Source: Paroedura picta (lineage: Eukaryota; Chordata; Lepidosauria; Squamata; Gekkonidae). Taken from it: DNA of 64,000 bases. Shown here piece by piece: positions 19,347-29,870 of the stretch. Numbering within the stretch: the stretch's first letter is position 1; each line of letters opens with the position of its first letter. Position numbers and translations under genes: made by a program. The stretch lies in NCBI RefSeq assembly GCF_049243985.1, contig NC_135373.1, positions 9,283,501 through 9,347,500 on the forward strand, given 5' to 3'. The notes under the pieces were generated by a model. It made no database searches, was not told the origin of the DNA, and worked only from the letters and a program-made list of their open reading frames with translations.

Positions 19347-20165
19347 ATGCTGGTGGCAGCATACGGCCTGGTTTTCCTCACAGGGCTGATGCTGAACGGC
19401 TCCACCGTCTTCCTCATCTCCTGCGGAAAAGAGAGATCCATCGACAGGCTGTGGTCCCTCAACCTGGCCATTGTGGATTTCATCTTCGTCGCTCTCCTGC
19501 CCTTGCGGGTCTGGGCCATGAACACCAGCTCCGAGATCCTCCTGACCCTTAACAGCAGCCTCACCGCCCTCCACGTGGTCTCCAGGGCTTGTTTCTTGGC
19601 TGCCACGGCTGCCTCTTGTGCTGTCTCCGTGGCATCCCCGGCGTGGCTTGAACAATCCCAGGCATCCCCTTGGGCTTTTGCAGCCACCCTGGTCATCTGG
19701 GCTTTGTCCTTTGCACTCAGTGTGCGCTACCATGACCTGTGGGAAGCAGTGATGTTGTCCCAAGACCCCAAAATGGACCTGGACGAATGGACAGCCATGA
19801 GGTCTCTTTCCACCAGTTTCCTGATCTGGTTCTTGGGTTTGCTCACCTTGATGATAATGGGCTACAGCGTCCGCGTGGGCAAGGAAAAGCCATCCTGCCA
19901 CACCTGGTTTAGGGAGCCCCTCAAACGCCTCTTCATTTTCCTCCTGACGTTTTCCTTATGCTGGCTCCCCTATCACGTGCTCTACTTTCTTCTGGTGTTG
20001 TGGCTAGACTCACCTGCCTGGTCTTCCCCAGGTGTCATCTCAGGGTGCCAGGTGGCCTACTTGCTGCCTTATTTCAGCAGTTGCTGGGACGCCATCACAT
20101 ACCTCTCCACAACCCATCTTCAGCAGTCAGGTGGTCGCCTAACTCTCAGGCACCAACGTTCATAA
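19347..20165 (+). CDS. Diverged chemoattractant-type GPCR (FPR/CMKLR/PTGDR2-like)
   Basis: A 272-residue single-exon frame with seven hydrophobic helices. It resembles the family in TM2 (LWSLNLAIVDF, Asp44 = D2.50), TM6 (FSLCWLPYHV, 202-211) and the NGS at 17-19. A splice acceptor (TTGCTTTCAG) ends at 19270, and an in-frame TGA at 19296-19298 lies between it and the ATG, so no upstream coding exon can join. Odd features: DRY is replaced by Ser90-Cys91-Ala92, the TM3 disulfide cysteine by Leu66, extracellular loop 2 has no cysteine, NP of NPxxY is Asp248-Ala249, the N-terminal tail is almost absent and the chain stops soon after TM7. Family length is about 350. Either a decoy-like or intracellular receptor, or a gene losing function. 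G-protein signalling is unlikely. Confidence 0.65.
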   Translation: MLVAAYGLVFLTGLMLNGSTVFLISCGKERSIDRLWSLNLAIVDFIFVALLPLRVWAMNTSSEILLTLNSSLTALHVVSRACFLAATAASCAVSVASPAWLEQSQASPWAFAATLVIWALSFALSVRYHDLWEAVMLSQDPKMDLDEWTAMRSLSTSFLIWFLGLLTLMIMGYSVRVGKEKPSCHTWFREPLKRLFIFLLTFSLCWLPYHVLYFLLVLWLDSPAWSSPGVISGCQVAYLLPYFSSCWDAITYLSTTHLQQSGGRLTLRHQRS

Positions 20166-20184
20166 GTCCAACATGTAGAGATTT

Positions 20185-20625
20185 TGGCTTAGAGTTGCTA
20201 GATATTGGAGGTTTGGAGGGTGGAGCCCAGAGTGGAGAAAAAAGAAGAGTCGGTTTTTATACCCCGCTTTTCACTACCCAAAGGAATCTCAAAGTGGCTT
20301 ACAATCACCTTGCCTTCCTCTCCCCACAACAGATACCCTGTGAGACTGAGGTGGGGCTGAGAAGGCTCTGACAGAACTGCTCTGTGAAAACAGTTCTATG
20401 ACTGGCCCAAGGCCATCCAGCTGGCTGCATGTGGAGAAGTGGAGAATCAAACCCAACTCTTCACTGCTAAACCAAGCTGGCTCTAGAATGAAGGGTGAGG
20501 TTTGAGGAGGGGAGTCTGCAGAGTCTCCCCCCCCCCAAAGCTACCATTTTCTCCAGGGGAACTGATTGCTACTGCCTAGAGATTGAGTTCTAGGCCTCAC
20601 CTGGAGGCAACCAACCCTAATGTGG
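20185..20625 (+). repeat. AGGGTTGCCA-family repeat split by a SINE
   Basis: The left part (TTAGAGTTGCTAGATATTGG to about 20230) and right part (about 20490 to CAACCAACCCTAATG) belong to one element. A reverse-strand CTT-tailed SINE at 20230-20490 separates them. Confidence 0.6.
20230..20490 (-). mobile_element. CTT-tailed tRNA SINE
   Basis: AAAGAAGAGTCGG, TATACCCCGCTTTTCACTAC and GGCCATCCAGCTGG define a reverse-strand copy ending at a degraded tRNA head (AACCAAGCTGGCTCT). Confidence 0.75.
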
Positions 20626-21185
20626 CTCAAGGCAGAGATGGCTGGAATGCATTCCAAGCCAGATAAATCCACTGTGTATGTGAACTTCCCAAGGACCAGA
20701 ACTTGAGGTTCAGGGCAGGATCATAATCCGGTGCCGCTTATTGGCTCGTGCTTGGTTGGTCTCCCCACGGGAGCCAGTAGATTCCAGTGCCTCCGTGTAC
20801 CTTGACCGTTGGATTTAACACAGACATCTGGCCAAATTGGTTCTTAGCCTGCAGGCTACCCTCACAATATCTTATGCTTTCCTATGGTATCTATACCATA
20901 TAATTTGCCTCCCTCCCGTTCACCCCCCAAAAAGAATGAAGGGGGGAAGAAGAAAGATCCACAATCCACTCATGGTTCTTAGGTCCCAAATATGTCATAT
21001 GAAAGGAGTCTTTTAAGGGTCTGCATTTGTGTGCAGGCACATTTCCTCAGATACCATGAAATGCGAATTACCTGTCCATAAATATGTAGGTAGAGGGTGC
21101 ATAGTAAATTAGCATACGGCCGAATGAAGCTAACAGATTCAAGGACCAGATGGGAATAACAAGCTTAGTTTATATGGTTACGATT
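20626..21185. other. Intergenic, nothing recognised
   Basis: Anonymous sequence. No exon or repeat consensus assigned. Confidence 0.4.
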
Positions 21186-21320
21186 TAGATTCAAGTGGGT
21201 AGCCGTGTTGGTCTGAAGCAGCATTTTGAGTCCAGGGGCACCTTTAAGACCAACAAAGTTTTAGTCAAGGTGTGAGCTTTCATATGCAGGCTCCCTTCCT
21301 CAAACAATGTAACAAGAAAC
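21186..21320 (-). mobile_element. Penelope-like terminal repeat fragment
   Basis: GATTCAAGTGGGTAGCCGTG, TTGGTCTGAAGCAGCA and GGCACCTTTAAGACCAACAA match the 13546 family. Confidence 0.55.
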
Positions 21321-21769
21321 ATCAGAGTACAGAAAAATGAGAGAGCAAATTAGCAGTAAATTAGTAAACAAAATTATAAAGATATCCAGGAAATAGGCTG
21401 CATTATAATGAAGATCAGAAAAACACAGGGGGAATAAAAAGGTTAAGGTTAGTGATTAATGGCAGACGCTTTCCCGGTTATTACCATTCATTTGAGTTTA
21501 GTTGGGGGGGGGGGCAGGAATAGTGAAGAAAATAAATATGTCAACATTGGAGATTGATGGGCATAATCATAATGTGGGATAAAAATCCAGAAATACATTT
21601 AGAAGTAAGACAAGGATAAAAGAAAAATGAAACCACCTGTGCTGCTCCTTTGACAGTGCCTTCTGATAGTGAATCTGGGGTGTATGAATCACATGGAGGG
21701 GAAAGGTACCATCTTTGCAAATGTATGGCTTTATCGGAAAAGAGGAAAAGGATTAACATGAATCTGAGC
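21321..21769. other. Intergenic, nothing recognised
   Basis: AT-rich sequence with several short purine runs. No gene. Confidence 0.4.
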
Positions 21770-21900
21770 TAGATTCAAGTGGGTAGCCGTGTTGGTCTGA
21801 AGCAGCAAAACAAAGGTCTAGGGGCACCTATAAAACCAAGCAAGTTTTATTCAAGGTCTGAACTTTTGTGTGCACACTCACTTCCTCAGAAGCAATTTTG
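21770..21900 (-). mobile_element. Penelope-like terminal repeat fragment
   Basis: Same family: TTCAAGTGGGTAGCCGTGTT, AGTTTTATTCAAGGTCTGAA and ACACTCACTTCCTCAGAAG. Same orientation as the copy 580 bp upstream. Confidence 0.55.
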
Positions 21901-21969
21901 TGCAATGGAAGTAATCATACTTATAGGCAAAGTGTGAATACCCAGGGAATTGTTCATTGCCGCTGTGGG

Positions 21970-22145
21970 TGGTTGGTGAATTTCCTCTAGGCCAGGCTGG
22001 ATTCTGGAGATTTTTGGTGGAGGGATCAGTTGGGCACGAAATTGGGGTCCCTGTGGATTGGCAGGTAGTTGTGAGTTCCTGCATTGTGCAGGGGGTTGGA
22101 CTAGATGACCCTGGGGGTCCCTCCCAACTCTATGATTCTATGAGA
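21970..22145 (+). mobile_element. CR1 LINE 3' end
   Basis: GGGGGTTGGACTAGATGACC and CTCCCAACTCTATGATTCTA with an ATTCTATG terminal repeat. Plus strand, 5' truncated. Confidence 0.75.
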
Positions 22146-22384
22146 GTAAATTAACATGCAACATAATGAAAACGGTTAACAGATTCTAGAGATAAATAGG
22201 ATCAGATGGCAATTTGAATGTGTTTGCATTCCCTTGAGAATGAATTGCATGGGAAACAATTTGGGTTCAATAAATACGTCCGCGTTAAGAGAATAATGGA
22301 TGACTAGAGAATCCATGGCTGACAGCAGTTTTGTTCTGCTGCCCCCTGGTGGAGATCTATATCATGAGTTCCATTCCAATTAGA

Positions 22385-22440
22385 GATAGATTCAAATGGG
22401 TAGCCGTGTTGGTCTGAAGTAGCACAATAAAATCAGCCTA
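22385..22440 (-). mobile_element. Penelope-like terminal repeat, short fragment
   Basis: AGATTCAAATGGGTAGCCGT followed by GTTGGTCTGAAGTAGCA, ending at the telomere-like tract. Confidence 0.5.
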
Positions 22441-22598
22441 GCTCTAACAACAACCTAACTCTCACCCTAAGTTAGGAACTTAAGCAGGAGGCAATCCCTG
22501 TTTGTCTACATAATTTTTACCTGTAAAATATTGTGAAATAATATCTGTACATACCATGGCCTTTTCAAACATAGCACTGCCTCTTCCATAGCCTAACA

Positions 22599-22735
22599 CA
22601 GGGGTAGTCAAACTGCGGCCCTCCAGCTGTCCATGGACTACAATTCCCAGGAGCCCCCTGCCAGCGTTTGCTGGCAGGGGCTCCTGGGAATTGTAGTCCA
22701 TGGACAACTGGAGGGCCGCAGTTTGACTACCCCTG
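22599..22735. mobile_element. Palindromic hAT MITE, copy 4
   Basis: CAGGGGTAGTCAAACTGCGG to its complement; 8-bp flanks GCCTAACA and GCCTAACG (7 of 8). The interior differs from most copies in having AGCTGTCCATGG. Confidence 0.9.
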
Positions 22736-22858
22736 GCCTAACGCTTCCACGAAACCAAAAAGTACCAACATTGATCCATACCAGCCAGTTGGGATTTTAG
22801 ATCAATTGAAAATCTCTATTTTTTTACAAAACCTAACCCTAACCCTAACCCTAACCCT

Positions 22859-23047
22859 GGCAAGCTGGGTACTCATTTTACCTTCCGAGGTCGGTAAAAT
22901 GAGTACCCAGCTTGTTGGGGGAAAACGGTAATGACTGGGGAAGGCACTGGCAAACCACCCCGTATTGAGTCTGCCATGAAAACGCTAGAGGGCATCACCC
23001 CAAGGGGCAGACATGACCCGGTGCTTGCACAGGGGATACCTTTACCT
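22859..23047 (+). mobile_element. 5'-truncated Sauria SINE with snap-back end
   Basis: The tRNA head is missing. In its place, 22861-22882 is an exact inverted copy of 22893-22914, with a 10-bp loop. The rest of the body and the (ACCTTT) tail are normal, and the tail runs straight into CCCTAA repeats. Confidence 0.85.
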
Positions 23048-23273
23048 TTAACCCTAACCCTAATTTAGGAACGCTTCCTCTTACCCTATCCCTAACTTTA
23101 ACCCTAAACCTAACCCTAATCCTATATTGAGAACTTAACGAACTTAACGAATATAAAATCCCAATTTTCCCATTATTTTCTTATGTAAAATATTGTGAAA
23201 AAATATTTATTCATCCCACGGCCTTTCCCAATCATTGCACTGCCTCTTCCCCAGCCTTACGCTTCCTCTAAAC

Positions 23274-23665
23274 CAGTGGTTCTCGACCTTCCGAATGCCA
23301 TGGCCCTTTAATACAGTTCCTGATTTTGTGGGGACCCCCAACCATAAAATGATGCAAGCGTTCTTTCATAGTAATTAAACTGAAACTGACCAATGGGTTG
23401 AAAATCCATTGTTCATTATTGCAGATAAATTGTTTTTTTTCCCCCTATGGGGGTCGAACAACCCATTCACAGGGATTGCAGCAGGGTGAGCATCTTGGCT
23501 GAGGTAGATCAAGATAGAGCGTCTGTCTGGAGCAGTAGAAAAGAGCGAGATCAGCATGGTGGGACAAGAGGCAGAACTGAACTGAGAAACCCCAGAAAAA
23601 AAGCCATTTTAAATACAATCATGAACAATGGATCTTCACGCCATTGGTCAGTTTCAGTTTAATTT
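23274..23665 (+). mobile_element. hAT element with SPIN-like left end and internal inverted repeat
   Basis: The left end CAGTGGTTCTCGACCTTCCG and following CCCTTTAATACAGTTCCTG and GACCCCCAACCATAAAAT closely resemble the 5' terminus of SPIN-type hAT elements. Next come arms 23372-23421 and 23616-23665, which pair at about 46 of 50 positions. No right terminus was found. Confidence 0.6.
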
Positions 23666-24210
23666 CTGAGAGAGGCAACTGCAAAGTTTGGCACGAGAAT
23701 TGACAGGACACCATCATCTGCCAGCCAACAACCGGGTAATATTAAGCATCCAGCCTCCTGGGGGGCCGCTCCATGTTACATTAGCCTCATAACTGGTTAT
23801 TCTCTCTCTACTTCCGCAGGAGAAGATAACCCAGGAGAAGGCCCCTCAGGAACAGCTGGACCATCACACTGGTGATGCCAACTGCCTATTTTGAAAATCT
23901 AAGACCCTAAAATGCTGTTCTGATGGTCCACCAGCTATTCCTGTTGTTCTTAATTTGTATTTAATTGTTGTTCGAGTTCGCAGCTTTATTGAAATTAATT
24001 TTTTTTCTAGTAAACCTGCTCATGTACTTTTACTTGACTCTTTCTGTGGCCTGTAAATTGCCTCCAACTTAACCCCCACCCCCACCTGGTCCTCACGGAA
24101 ATGAGATGCTTCAACATGCTTTCTAACTGAGGCCCACACACTACTATTGCTCACACAGCAGTCACACTGGATAGTTTCCTCACCAATTTAACATGCTATA
24201 TGTCTTCAGA
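23666..24210. other. Intergenic, nothing recognised
   Basis: No gene or repeat family assigned. Confidence 0.4.
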
Positions 24211-24212
24211 AT

Positions 24213-24492
24213 GAGCCTCTTGTGGCGCAGAGTGGTAGGGCAGCAGTCTGAAAGCTCTGCCCATGAGGCTGGGAGTTCGATCCCAGCAGCCGGCTCAAGG
24301 TTGACTCAGCCTTCCATCCTTCCGAGGTCGGTAAAATGAGTACCCAGTTTGCTGGGGGGTAAACGGTAATGACTGGGGAAGGCACTGGCAAACCACCCCG
24401 TATTGAGTCTGCCATGAAAACGCTAGAGGGCGTCACCCCAAGGGTCAGACATGACCCGGTCCTTGCACAGGGGATACCTTTACCTTTACCTT
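24213..24492 (+). mobile_element. Sauria SINE, complete
   Basis: Full head, B box, body and (ACCTTT)n tail. The flanks TATGTCTTCAGA and TTATGTCTACAGA are a near-perfect target duplication of about 12 bp. Confidence 0.93.
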
Positions 24493-24857
24493 TTATGTCT
24501 ACAGACTGCCGTGAGATGTATACTCCCAGGTCTAATTTGCTTTCTGTCCCAATATGATGGTACATGCCATTTTAACAGTCATCAGTGAGAATGTCATTCC
24601 ATTTGGGGCAGCATAGAATGAAGACCCCCCCATTTTTCTCAATCAATGCCCCTTCCCCGCCCACATCAGCCCTTTTATTTGTCTCATGGCATCAGAAGTC
24701 TTCACCCTTTGGTGAGGAGAGAGGTAGGGTCTTGGCACTACGCCTGTAGCTGCTGTCTTTTGGTTAATATTCATGAGTTCTTTCCTCCAAGACCAACGCT
24801 ATTTCCATTCCATCTTTGGATATGTGGGGGAACTCAACAAACCTTATGATTCCCTCT
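24493..24857. other. Intergenic, nothing recognised
   Basis: Anonymous sequence. Confidence 0.4.
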
Positions 24858-25005
24858 AGGTCAGGCTGAATTTTGGTGGGGGCATGAAGTGGGGGTCACC
24901 GTGGGTGGGCAAGTAGTTGTGAGTTCCTGCATTGTGCAGGGGGTTGGACTTGATGACCCTGGAGGTCCCTTCCAACTGTGTCTTTCTATGATTCTATGAG
25001 AGATC
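24858..25005 (+). mobile_element. CR1 LINE 3' end
   Basis: TTGTGAGTTCCTGCATTGTG, GGGGTTGGACTTGATGACC and a terminal ATTCTATG unit. Same subfamily as 21970-22145. Confidence 0.75.
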
Positions 25006-25529
25006 TTGAAATCTCCCTCTACCAACATATCAAGATATTAAAGTGGTGGAATTGCCGACCATCTGACCACTTGTTTGCCATACCCACAACTATTCTGAAT
25101 AGCTCAACTAACAACATATTGAAGACAAAAACAGGAGATTGAGCTCAGATAAGTGCAATGCTACCACTCCAGGCATACAAACTGTTTATTGCAGTATTGG
25201 AAAAAAACACTGCACAGCTGTCCTTTAAATGGGTCTTCAGTTTTCCTAGCTCGAAAGTTTATTTGACTGTCAAGATATGTTCTCAGTGCAGGGACAGCAT
25301 CCTGACCATGACCCTTTTTTAATAAAGAAGGACAACCTCAGATGAAATAGTTGCTTGACAACCAAATTTAATTCAAGTCCGCAAAACAAACCCTGTGAAT
25401 TGGACAAGGAATAGGCAAACATATTCCACCTGAGGACTGGGAAAGCTCACTGTTTGGTGCTGGGGGCATAGCAGAGGATTAGGTTCCACGGATGCCCAAA
25501 GGGGGTTGGGAACTTGGGGAGTGGAGTGA
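25006..25529. other. Intergenic, nothing recognised
   Basis: No gene or named repeat. Confidence 0.4.
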
Positions 25530-26115
25530 TCTGAGCCAGATCTGCACTTACTTTGTTTATTCTGTTGTGGATCCTGCTGAATCCAGACTGATTTGAACTC
25601 GGGTCTTCCTCTATTCCCCCCCCCCCCATTGAAACAGAAAAGTGTTCTGCACATGGTTAGGGAAGCTCAGAAGGGGAGGGGGGAGCCAAGCACAGCAGGA
25701 GCCTCTTTCTTTCTTTTCTTGGAGGGGGGGGGGAGAGGATTGGAGACAGCAGAGGAAAGGGAATAAATACAAGAGGCAAATCTCTGCCAAGAGAATTTAG
25801 GGCTTCGACTTTAAGGGAAGACTTGCAATCTGAGAACCAGGAACTGACACCCTGGCTATTCAGGGCTTTTCTACAGCGTTGGAGACTTGGCAGCAAGTTA
25901 TTTCGGGGAAAGCAGACAGCTGCATGCATATTCATGCTGATTTTTCAACTATTGGGGGTTATATCCACTCCAGGATATTGCAGGGGAAAAGTAGGGTCAC
26001 TCCAGATCAATCATGCAGAGGGAAAATTTAAATCACCCCAAATCAAAATGGAAACCGCATTCAGTGGAGACAGCAGGGTCTGAATTGACCTGGGACTTGA
26101 ATAAAAGCTCCATAC
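25530..26115 (+). mobile_element. Harbinger-like MITE family B, copy 3
   Basis: Starts GAGCCAGATCTGCACTTAC and ends CTCCATACAGATTCAGCCC. Internally it aligns along its whole length with 5099-5690. Non-coding. Confidence 0.7.
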
Positions 26116-26339
26116 AGATTCAGCCCTTGTCAACTAACAACTAGGAAACAGAACTTCAAGGGGGAGATGAGGGACCATAGCAAATTTAGAAATCAAGTGC
26201 TCTTTGGAAGTGTTCAACGTGGGTCAGCATTAGCCAATGTGCCTCAGAACTTGGGAAACCTTTAACCACATCCCTTTTTCTAGTCTCAACTTCATGTTAC
26301 TACAAATCAACAAGGTGCACCTCCCCCACTCATAATTCC

Positions 26340-26830
26340 TCAGGTCAGAGATGGCCGTTCTTCCCTCCCACCCAATCCCAGCCAGATTCCCTCCTCCCTC
26401 CCACATCCCCCCAACCAGACTCCCTCTTCCGTACCCCCAGACTCCTCCCTCCCAGCTCCTGTACCCAGACTCCCTCCACATCCCACCCAGACTTCCTCCT
26501 CCCTCCCACCTTCACCTCCCCTTACCCTTGTGGTGGCACTGGCTGGGCCACCTCCTGCACTCCACACGCATCCCAAGGCCTCTGGTGGGGCAGCACTGCG
26601 CTGGCTGGGCTGCCTCCCATGCTTCACGCTCATCCCCAGGCCTTGAGCAGGGTGACACTGGTTCAGCTGCCTCCGACACAAGTGTATCCTGAGACCCTGG
26701 CCAGTCACAGCACTGACTGACCAACTCCTTTGGTCAGCCTCTTTGGGCTCTTTTTCTGGGGCGGATGTCCCATCTAGTCCTATTTCCATCCCAGGAAGCG
26801 AGCCAGAAGATGTGTTCCATCTCAAAAATC
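26340..26830. repeat. C-rich minisatellite-like tract
   Basis: Loose repeats of CAGACTCCCTCC/CCTCCCACC (26350-26520) are followed by two related units around GGCACTGGCTGGGCCACCTCC and GCGCTGGCTGGGCTGCCTCC. The Gly/Glu-rich open frames are artefacts. Confidence 0.6.
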
Positions 26831-27179
26831 AGACAAGAGAAGAATTGATTCATTTGAACTCTGATGCTGGAGAAGGCTTCTGTGAGTTACATGGACAGAA
26901 AAAGTCACAAATAAGGAAATAGTATAGCACATAAAGCCCGGGACATCACAGGTAGACAAAATCACAAAACTCCCGCTCACTTACTTTGGCCCTGTCATGC
27001 AATCCACCTCACTGGAGATAGCAATTCTGCTAGAATTGGTCAAAGGAAAAAGGAAACCAGGCTGACCAAGAACACAGTGGTTAGATACAATCAAAATGGA
27101 CGCCGGCCAGTACATTACACAACTAAAAGAAGCGGTGCGAGATAGTAAATCATGGTGGCAGCTGTGCCATAGGATTGCC
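26831..27179. other. Intergenic, nothing recognised
   Basis: No gene or repeat identified. Confidence 0.4.
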
Positions 27180-27560
27180 AAGAGAGCTTTCTACTCTCTG
27201 CAGGGCCTGGGCGACTTTCAGCTTTCTGCAGGGCATACAAAACGGAGCTCTTCCACCGGGTCTATGGATGAGGCAGTGCCAGAAGGAAATTGGATGGGGC
27301 TCCCCCCCCCCTGGAAGATATGCTCCCCGCCGGTCCATCCATTGGTGTGGCTGGGTGTCACACCCCTCCCCTAGCCACCTCAGCTGTTAGTGAGGTTGTT
27401 AAGATAGTCTGTTATTATTCCCAACATATGGTTTTGTGTTTTGTGGGGGTTTAATGGGGGGGGTTATTGGGACTCGTATTTATTGTGTTGTATTTTGACC
27501 CGCCATGAGCTGGCATGCCGAGAGTGGCGGGCAATAAATCGAACAATAATAGGAGTTGGA
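27180..27560 (+). mobile_element. L2-like LINE 3' end
   Basis: The residual coding piece around GGAGCTCTTCCACCGGG and the end GGCATGCCGAGAGTGGCGGG followed by CAATAAATCGAACAATAATA match the terminal region typical of reptile L2-like LINEs. Confidence 0.55.
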
Positions 27561-28695
27561 CTCGACTGAATGGCTCATATCATCCTTTTCCGCTAGGTCA
27601 TTTTCACCCGGTCATCAAAGCCATTCAGAAATCAAAACGGTTATCGAATACTTGCATATGTTTGCACAGTTCATTTCAGGATTTTTAAAGCAAAACCAGA
27701 GAAGATTTGAGTGAGCCTGAGCAACAAGGGAAAGCCACCTTGCCAAAGGTCAGCTGCCACAAGGAGACAAAGAGTAAGGAAATGACGGAAGTGCACCTGG
27801 TCCTGATGCTTTGGATGAACCCTTTTCAAGAGACGTGTTTAGGATAAAATCCTTCATTCCTGTCCTGATGGTCTCCAAGCCAATTTAAGGATAAGAGCTA
27901 CTGCGGACAGTGCTTGTGGCGCAAATGTTTTCCTTTCTTGCTAATCTGGGATCATCTAAGAAAGACATTCGGCAAGGTTTTGAGCTGTTGATGGAAGCAT
28001 CCCCAGAAGATGTTGACCTGAAACTTCCTGATCAACTTTTGCACTTTTAGTGGCATGCGAGACCAAGCCATAGGCCTACAGATGAGCACCCGCTGTCCCA
28101 TACAGAGCTTTATCAACTTATATACAAGGGAAGAATTTCAGTCTAATATGAATTGTTCCACGTAGAGAGGATCGCAGCGTAGTTTTTCAACATATATTCA
28201 ATGCAGAACAACAATTGTAGTATAATAAAGAGGTCTAAACTGGTTGCTTTTTAAACTGTTTTATTTGGTTCCATGCAAAATACCTCCAGGGATTGTGGGG
28301 ACAGCCATGCCATGTGATCTCCAAGAGCCGGACACAACTGAATGGCTGACAGCCACAACAAACTGAGCAGGCATACAGATGATGGTTGTTTATGAAGGGA
28401 GGCCAGTTTATTAGTAATATTTGTAGGCCTCATCCACTGGCCTAGAGGAACAGCCTGGTACAACTGCAAATAAACCAGGCATGTGCTCATCAATATTGAC
28501 TCCTGCTGGTTCCAGTTGTCTTGCACCAGCTACAGGTTAAGGTTTCTTTACCAACAGTTATCAGCCAAAGAACTCAGTCGCAAACAGAAGTACCTAGTTC
28601 TTCACTTAAAGCATGGGCAATGGTAAAGGGAGCAATCTGGAATAAGGTTAAACAATGTATTCATTCCACTAGGAGCTTCGTGCCCATGCTTTGGC
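27561..28695. other. Intergenic, nothing recognised
   Basis: About 1.1 kb with no coding or repeat assignment. Confidence 0.4.
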
Positions 28696-28908
28696 CACAG
28701 TCTTTAAAACTGTGCAATGTCAGTAGCACTGTGTTCTGCTGGGCAATCGGTACATTGTAACTGGTTGTGCTGGGCTTGCAAAACACACTCACACACACAC
28801 ACCTTGCTTGTATCAGTTCTGTTAAGCGTGCAATGTCACAGTGGCACTGGGTTCTGCTGAGAATTCTATACACTGAGTTGGTTGTGCTGAGCTTGAAAAA
28901 ATGCCCCA
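28696..28908 (+). repeat. Two-unit tandem repeat
   Basis: A unit running from GTGCAATGTCAGTAGCACTG to TTGTGCTGGGCTTG recurs about 115 bp on as GTGCAATGTCACAGTGGCAC to TTGTGCTGAGCTTG. A CACAC run lies between. Mid-level divergence. Confidence 0.7.
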
Positions 28909-29390
28909 CAGTTGCAGCTCACGAACTCAACACCCATGGTGTTGAGGCATGGTGTCAGATCATCATTTCTTATCAGACAGGGGAAGGAAAAGAAAAACAC
29001 AAAACTCATGGACTTTTTTTTAAGTGAATTTTATTTAACTATGTAGGGAAAAGGGAATAATTTAGTTAATGACCTTATTCATAATCCACTTTTATCACTG
29101 AGAGTCAAGATATATTGTACACTGCAAGTGGATGCAGCTGACATGATACGATGTCCAACAAGCAATGTAAAAGGACTAGAATTGCCAAAATACAAAACAA
29201 AGCAACAGGAAGTACAATGGGAAAAGCATACAAAGTGAAAGCAATTAAGCCAACTTGGCATAGGAAGTATTCTTAACAACCTATGAGGCTTAATAGCTCT
29301 AAACAAGCATTATATACAATTCCTTTTTTTTCTTTTTTCTTTTGCTGCAGGAAAAAAAATTGACATTGAACAAAGCCAAAAAGAGTTCCA
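28909..29390. other. Intergenic, nothing recognised
   Basis: AT-rich. No gene or repeat family assigned. Confidence 0.4.
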
Positions 29391-29870
29391 AGACAAGAAG
29401 AAGAAGAAGAAGAAGAAGAAGAAGAAGAAGAAGAAGAAGAAGAAGAAGAAGAAGAAGAAGAAGAAGAAGAGTTGGTTCCTATATGCCACCTTTCTCTATC
29501 CAAAGGAGTCTCATAGTGGCTTACAGTCGCCTTCCCTTTCCTCTCCCCACAACAGGCACCCTGTGAGGGAGGTGAGGCTGAGAGATCCCTGATATTACTG
29601 AAAAGGAAGAAGAGTTGGTTCTTATCTGCCACTTTTCTCTCCCCAAAGGAGTCTCAAAGTGGCTTACAGTCACCTTCCCTTTCCTCTCCCCACAACAGAC
29701 ACCCTGTGAGGTGGGTGAGGCTGAGAGAGCCCTGATATTACTGTTGGGTCAGAACAGCTTTATCAGTGCTGTGATGGTCACCCAGCTGGTTGCATGTGGG
29801 GGAGGAGAGGGGAATCAAACCTGGCTCGCCAGATTAGAAGTCTGCACTCCTCACTAGGGTTGGGCACTTT
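29391..29870 (-). mobile_element. CTT-tailed tRNA SINE with two tail modules
   Basis: Read on the minus strand: tRNA head near 29870, core, one tail module (29600-29755), a second tail module (29470-29598) and about 25 CTT units (29391-29470). Confidence 0.82.

Larger units (their letters stand above)
22441..23135. repeat. Degenerate telomere-like tract with two insertions
   Basis: CCTAAC-type repeats: about 4.5 perfect (CCTAAC) units at 22832-22858, and scattered CCCTAA units at 22441-22500 and 23048-23125. A palindromic hAT MITE and a partial Sauria SINE interrupt the tract. TTAGGG-type interstitial repeats are common in squamates. Confidence 0.7.
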
